From an uncultured Lachnospiraceae bacterium (GTDB taxonomy: Bacteria > Bacillota > Clostridia > Lachnospirales > Lachnospiraceae): 9,757 bases of DNA. The notes under the pieces are model-generated. The model was not told the DNA's origin. It did no database searches and was given only the letters and a program-made list of their open reading frames with translations. Of the stretch, positions 6,421 through 9,757 are shown one piece after another. A program made the translations under genes and the position numbers. Location: NCBI GenBank assembly GCA_905233835.1, contig CAJOGB010000038.1, positions 1 to 9,757 of the forward strand, written 5' to 3'. Each line of letters begins with the position of its first letter. The first letter of the stretch is position 1.

Positions 6421-7149
6421 ATGAAAGAAACAGCACTTGTTACGGGAGCAAGCCGCGGAATCGGAAGAGCCATAGCCTGCGCCCTCGCAAAAGAAGGCTA
6501 TGATTTAATATTGATTTGCCACTCCAACAGCGACCTGTTGGAGTCTTTGACTTTAGAACTGAAAGAAAAATACAAAACCAGATGTGCCTGCTTTACGGGG
6601 GATGTATCCGATTATTCGTTTTTGTCTCACGTAAAAAAGGAAGTGTCAAAGGAAACGCCGATTATCACGGTAATTGTAAATAATGCGGGCGTTGCCCATT
6701 ACGGACTTTTAAACGATATGGAAGTATCCGAATGGCATCATGTAATCAATACGAATTTAACTTCCATGTTTTATACCACAAAACTTTTTTCACCGGAAAT
6801 GATTCAACGAAAGTACGGTCGAATAATAAATATTACCTCTATGTGGGGACAGCGAGGCGCATCTTGCGAGGTGTGTTATTCCGCGTCCAAAGGAGGAGTG
6901 GACGCTTTCACGAAGGCCTTGGCAAAGGAGCTGGCTCCTTCCGGTGTATTTGTAAACGCCATTTCCTGCGGCGTTATCGATACGGATATGATGAGCAAAT
7001 TCGATGAGGATGAGCGAAGCGAATTGGCGGATGAAATTCCCATGGGTCGATTCGGCCGTCCGGAAGAGGTGGGAAAGGCTGTGGTATCTTTGCTTTCCAA
7101 TACCTATATGACCGGACAAATAATCGGATTGGACGGAGGCTTATTTTAG
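6421..7149 (+). CDS. Short-chain dehydrogenase/reductase, FabG-like
   Basis: The 242-residue protein is a classical SDR. It has the nucleotide-binding TGASRGIG (residues 8-15), NNAG (87-90) and the catalytic tetrad N112, S140, Y153 and K157 (YSASK). The C-terminus TGQIIGLDGG (231-240) is typical of 3-oxoacyl-ACP reductase-like members. It would reduce a keto group or oxidise an alcohol with NAD(P)(H) in the cytoplasm. FabG itself is usually encoded in a fatty acid cluster, which is not seen here, so a specialised ketoreductase or sugar/lipid oxidoreductase is just as likely. The start is 8 nt after the preceding stop. A GAGGA in the end of the upstream gene lies 12 nt away, rather far, so translational coupling is likely. 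The stop is 3 nt before the GH2 start. Confidence 0.9.
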   Translation: MKETALVTGASRGIGRAIACALAKEGYDLILICHSNSDLLESLTLELKEKYKTRCACFTGDVSDYSFLSHVKKEVSKETPIITVIVNNAGVAHYGLLNDMEVSEWHHVINTNLTSMFYTTKLFSPEMIQRKYGRIINITSMWGQRGASCEVCYSASKGGVDAFTKALAKELAPSGVFVNAISCGVIDTDMMSKFDEDERSELADEIPMGRFGRPEEVGKAVVSLLSNTYMTGQIIGLDGGLF

Positions 7150-7152
7150 AAC

Positions 7153-7878
7153 ATGAATCAGCTTTATACGGTTTGGGGAGAAGCTATAGACCCGGACAAT
7201 GTGTTACAGGAATACCCGCGACCGCAAATGGTTCGCGACAGTTATATCAATCTAAACGGCTATTGGGAATATGCCATCGAAAAAATCGGGGCAAGAAATG
7301 TTCAGGAAAAATTTCCAAATATATCGGATGGAAAAATCCTGGTTCCCTTTTCTCCGGAGACGGCGCTTTCCGGAGTCAATCGTCAACTTAAGCCAAAGGA
7401 ATATCTTTGGTATCAAAGACACTTCCATTATGAAAACAACGGGGAACGGGTGCTTCTGCATTTCGGTGCGGTAGATCAATGTTGCACCCTTTATATTAAC
7501 CATAAAGCAGCGGCTACCCATATGGGAGGCTACCTTCCTTTTGATTGCGATATTACCCGTTTTTTATATCCGGGAGATAATACCATTACCCTTCGTGTTA
7601 CGGATGAATCTGATGAGTCTTATCACTCCAGAGGAAAACAGAAATTAGAGCGGGGCGGCATGTTCTATACTGCACAAAGCGGAATTTGGCAAACGGTGTG
7701 GGCGGAACTTGCGCCACAGAATCACATTACCCGAATCGAGTTAAACGCCGAAGATAATCCTTACATGCTTCGAGGAACGGTTCATACAAGAAATCAGCAT
7801 TCCTGTGACGTAACGATTTCTCTTTATGAGCCAAAGGTTTATTTGAAGGCGGATGAAAAACCGGGAGCGTATTTTTGA
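7153..7878 (+). CDS. GH2 glycosidase, N-terminal half (sugar-binding and immunoglobulin-like domains)
   Basis: The 241 residues carry the jelly-roll sugar-binding domain of GH2 enzymes. LNGYWEYA is at 34-41, VPFSPETALSGV at 64-75, LWYQRHFHYE at 85-94, GGYLPFDCDIT at 125-135 and SRGKQKLERGGMFYTAQSGI at 159-178. The start of the middle immunoglobulin-like domain follows (about 190-241). There is no catalytic residue, so this piece alone could not be a glycosidase. No signal peptide is seen, so the enzyme is probably cytoplasmic. The ATG lies 3 nt after the dehydrogenase stop. GGAGG at 7135-7139 is 13 nt away, which is long. The stop at 7876-7878 comes from the frameshift. Confidence 0.85.
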   Translation: MNQLYTVWGEAIDPDNVLQEYPRPQMVRDSYINLNGYWEYAIEKIGARNVQEKFPNISDGKILVPFSPETALSGVNRQLKPKEYLWYQRHFHYENNGERVLLHFGAVDQCCTLYINHKAAATHMGGYLPFDCDITRFLYPGDNTITLRVTDESDESYHSRGKQKLERGGMFYTAQSGIWQTVWAELAPQNHITRIELNAEDNPYMLRGTVHTRNQHSCDVTISLYEPKVYLKADEKPGAYF

Positions 7879-8932
7879 AACCCATGTGGTAAGAAGTGAC
7901 GAAGAGTTTTTAATTCCTTTGGAGCGTCCCGTGCTTTGGAGCCCGGAGGAACCTTATTTATACTACTGTGATATTTCCGTGACGGATGAAGAGGGAATTG
8001 AAGATAAAGTGCAAAGCTATTTTGCCATGCGCTCCTTCCAGCTCATTCATCAAGAGCATGAAACATTTCCGAGGATTGGTTTGAATCATAAAGTGATTTA
8101 TCAGCAGGGGGTGTTGGACCAAGGCTATTGGCCGGAGTCTCTTCTTACTCCGCCTTCCGACGAAGCCATTGTTTGGGATCTTTTGGAAATGAAAAAGACC
8201 GGCTTTAATATGGTGCGAAAGCATATTAAAATCGAGCCGGATCGTTGGTATTATCACTGCGATCGCTTGGGCCTTATTGTTTGGCAGGATATGGTAAACG
8301 GCGGCGGAAAACTAAAGCAGTGGTTTGTGACCTATGCGGCTACCCCTCTTTCTTTAAAACGGGTAAAGGTAAGCGATAAGATGTATCCGCTTTTTGCCAG
8401 AACGGATAAAGAGGGTCAGTTGGAATTTAAAAACGAGATGATTGCCACCATACGACTACTTAAGAATCATCCTTGCATTTGTACCTGGGTTATCTTTAAC
8501 GAAGGATGGGGACAGTTTCATACCACTCGTATGACCATGCTTGCAAAAAAGACGGATCCTACCAGACTCATTGATCAGGCCAGCGGGTGGTTCGATCAGC
8601 GAGGCGGAGATTTCTTCAGTGTCCATAATTACTTCTTTGAACTAGTGGTTACACCGGAAAAGCATCGTGCCAATGTGCTCTCGGAAATTGGGGGTATGGT
8701 TTATAAGATTAAAGAACATTCTTACTCCGATCCGATTTACGGATACAGTGTTTATAACACCAGAGAAGACTTAAATAAAGCATACGAGAAAATTCAAAAC
8801 AAACTTCGGGGATTGATTCCGAAGGGGCTTTGCGCCAGCGTTTATACCCAGTGGACGGATATTGAAGATGAGACCAACGGTGTCTATACCTACGACAGAA
8901 AGATTCGAAAAATCGACGGAGGCAAACTATGA
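7853..8932 (+). CDS. GH2 glycosidase, C-terminal half (catalytic TIM barrel)
   Basis: The 359-residue frame begins within the end of the N-terminal half. VLWSPEEPYLY (27-37) closes the middle domain of GH2 proteins. The barrel follows, with MKKTGFNMVRKHIKIEPDRW at 113-132 and WVIFNEGWGQ at 212-221, where E217 is the expected acid/base. LSEIGG at 276-281 holds E278, the expected nucleophile. The tail YTQWTDIEDETNGVYTYDRK is typical of this GH2 branch, so the gene is complete at its 3' end. A beta-galactosidase, glucuronidase or related specificity cannot be chosen from sequence. The first ATG (7853) has only a weak AAGG 4 nt upstream and probably is not a real start. Without frameshifting this half would be expressed poorly, if at all. 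It overlaps the lipid kinase start by ATGA. Confidence 0.85.
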   Translation: MKNRERIFETHVVRSDEEFLIPLERPVLWSPEEPYLYYCDISVTDEEGIEDKVQSYFAMRSFQLIHQEHETFPRIGLNHKVIYQQGVLDQGYWPESLLTPPSDEAIVWDLLEMKKTGFNMVRKHIKIEPDRWYYHCDRLGLIVWQDMVNGGGKLKQWFVTYAATPLSLKRVKVSDKMYPLFARTDKEGQLEFKNEMIATIRLLKNHPCICTWVIFNEGWGQFHTTRMTMLAKKTDPTRLIDQASGWFDQRGGDFFSVHNYFFELVVTPEKHRANVLSEIGGMVYKIKEHSYSDPIYGYSVYNTREDLNKAYEKIQNKLRGLIPKGLCASVYTQWTDIEDETNGVYTYDRKIRKIDGGKL

Positions 8933-9757
8933 TATTTCATGCGGTTGTAAACCCGGTGGGAGCATCCGGAAGAACTTTAAAACAGTTTGAAAGAATCCTT
9001 CCGATTATGGAGAAAAGCGGAAATGAAATAAAGGTGCATTATTCCACAAAGGAAGTGGGGTTAGATGCTCTGTGTCGCGAACTGACCAAGGATTTGTCGG
9101 AAGATGAAATCATAAACTTAATCATCGTGGGCGGTGACGGAAGTTTAAATGTAGCCCTAAACGGAATGGAGCACATTGATCAAATCCACTTGGGATACAT
9201 TCCCGCAGGTAGCGGAAATGATTTGGCAAAGGGTCTTGGAATCGGTGATGATTTAAATGCTCTTGCGAAAAAAATCATGGAAGGAAAAGTTTGCCGAAAA
9301 ATGGATGTGGGAAAAATCGTATACCACGAGATCTCCGACGAACTTGTCCCTGCAGAACGAATCGGTCGAAAGGATGAAAAGGGAAATGTCTATCGTCTGT
9401 TCCACGACTCCACAGGATTTGGATTTGATGCGGCTATTTGTCAGGCGGCGGATGCGTCCAAGTTTAAAAATGTTTTGAATAAGCTTCATATGGGAAAACT
9501 GATTTATTTGACCTGTGCCATGCGATTGGTTGCCTCTGTTAAGCGACCGGACATTAAGGTGTCCTTTGACGGCGAAGAAACAGACTATAAGTCTGCCATG
9601 CTTTTTGTGGCCATGAACAATACCTACGAAGGCGGCGGATTTAAGTTTTGCCCGGAGGCAAAAAACGATGATGGTATTTTACATACCTGCATCGCCACCC
9701 CGAAATCCAATATGGCATTTTTTAAAATCTTTCCCACGGCCTTTGACGGACATCATG
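8929..9757 (+). CDS. Diacylglycerol/sphingosine-type lipid kinase (DAGK catalytic domain), cut by the right edge
   Basis: The frame is open for 276 codons to the window end. It starts MIFHAVVNPVGASGR, the typical NP..G.G opening of the DagK/YegS/sphingosine kinase family. The nucleotide-binding GGDGS is at residues 68-72, where many relatives have GGDGT, followed by IPAGSGNDLAKGLGI (91-105). Near the end of the visible part YEGGGFKFCPEAKNDDG matches the conserved GGG...P.A..DG block. Such enzymes transfer a phosphate from ATP to a lipid alcohol such as diacylglycerol at the membrane, recycling it to phosphatidic acid. A charged insertion of about 20 residues follows KMDVGKIVYH. The ATG overlaps the GH2 stop (ATGA) with GGAGG 6 nt upstream, so it is translationally linked to the operon. 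About 30 C-terminal residues are probably missing. Confidence 0.9.
   Translation, partial: MIFHAVVNPVGASGRTLKQFERILPIMEKSGNEIKVHYSTKEVGLDALCRELTKDLSEDEIINLIIVGGDGSLNVALNGMEHIDQIHLGYIPAGSGNDLAKGLGIGDDLNALAKKIMEGKVCRKMDVGKIVYHEISDELVPAERIGRKDEKGNVYRLFHDSTGFGFDAAICQAADASKFKNVLNKLHMGKLIYLTCAMRLVASVKRPDIKVSFDGEETDYKSAMLFVAMNNTYEGGGFKFCPEAKNDDGILHTCIATPKSNMAFFKIFPTAFDGHH

Larger units (their letters stand above)
7153..8932 (+). pseudogene. GH2 family glycosidase gene interrupted by a +1 frameshift
   Basis: Read together, the two open frames make one GH2 enzyme of about 592 residues, a normal length for this subfamily. The N-terminal sugar-binding domain is in frame 1 and the TIM-barrel catalytic domain in frame 2. 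The first frame ends at TGA 7876-7878, while the second is open from 7853 onward. One extra base accounts for the split, either in the T5 run at 7872-7876 (giving a joint ...GAYFETHVV...) or in the A5 run at 7856-7860. Both halves are otherwise intact, with conserved motifs and the catalytic residues kept. The damage is therefore recent, a sequencing slip, or a true recoding site. Within the operon this is the third gene. Confidence 0.7.

Noticed and set aside
6790..7119. Minus-strand open frames opposite the dehydrogenase
   Set aside because: The plus strand carries all SDR motifs and catalytic residues. The reverse frames have no family signal or ribosome binding site.

Overview
The window looks like chromosomal DNA of a low-GC Gram-positive anaerobe of the Clostridia, most likely a Lachnospiraceae-type gut bacterium. 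The support is indirect: strong AGGAGG-type ribosome binding sites, sigma-A-like promoters, a long-form hibernation factor, a GlpP-type antiterminator and the style of the chemoreceptor and GH2 proteins. No rRNA, tRNA, CRISPR, insertion sequence or phage gene was seen. No stretch over 300 bases lacks a gene.

Layout. The left edge (1-183, minus) is the start of a glpP-like antiterminator gene that runs off the window. Its promoter overlaps that of the divergent azlC-azlD pair (283-1292, plus), a two-component branched-chain amino acid exporter. A methyl-accepting chemotaxis receptor (1370-3442, plus) follows with its own promoter and ends at a perfect 14-bp hairpin. That hairpin also serves the convergent PfkB-family kinase (3508-4428, minus). 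Upstream of the kinase is hpf (4549-5079, minus), with its own terminator, promoter and a structured leader of about 98 nt.

Divergent from hpf is a tight four-gene plus-strand operon. It encodes a membrane-anchored endonuclease/exonuclease/phosphatase-fold hydrolase (5318-6412), a FabG-like short-chain dehydrogenase (6421-7149), a GH2 glycosidase split by a +1 frameshift (7153-8932), and a diacylglycerol/sphingosine-type lipid kinase cut by the right edge (from 8929). Gaps are 8 nt, 3 nt and an ATGA overlap, so the four are probably co-transcribed from the promoter at 5259-5287. A membrane-tethered phosphodiesterase-fold enzyme, a ketoreductase-like enzyme, a glycosidase and a lipid kinase together hint at turnover of a lipid or glycoconjugate. 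That link is inference only.

The two observations most worth following are the GH2 frameshift, which lies on a UUU-UGA slip site with an SD-like motif just upstream, and the hpf leader. In the leader one segment can pair either with the 5' end of the transcript or with the hpf ribosome binding site. Most of the rest is ordinary housekeeping or accessory content.
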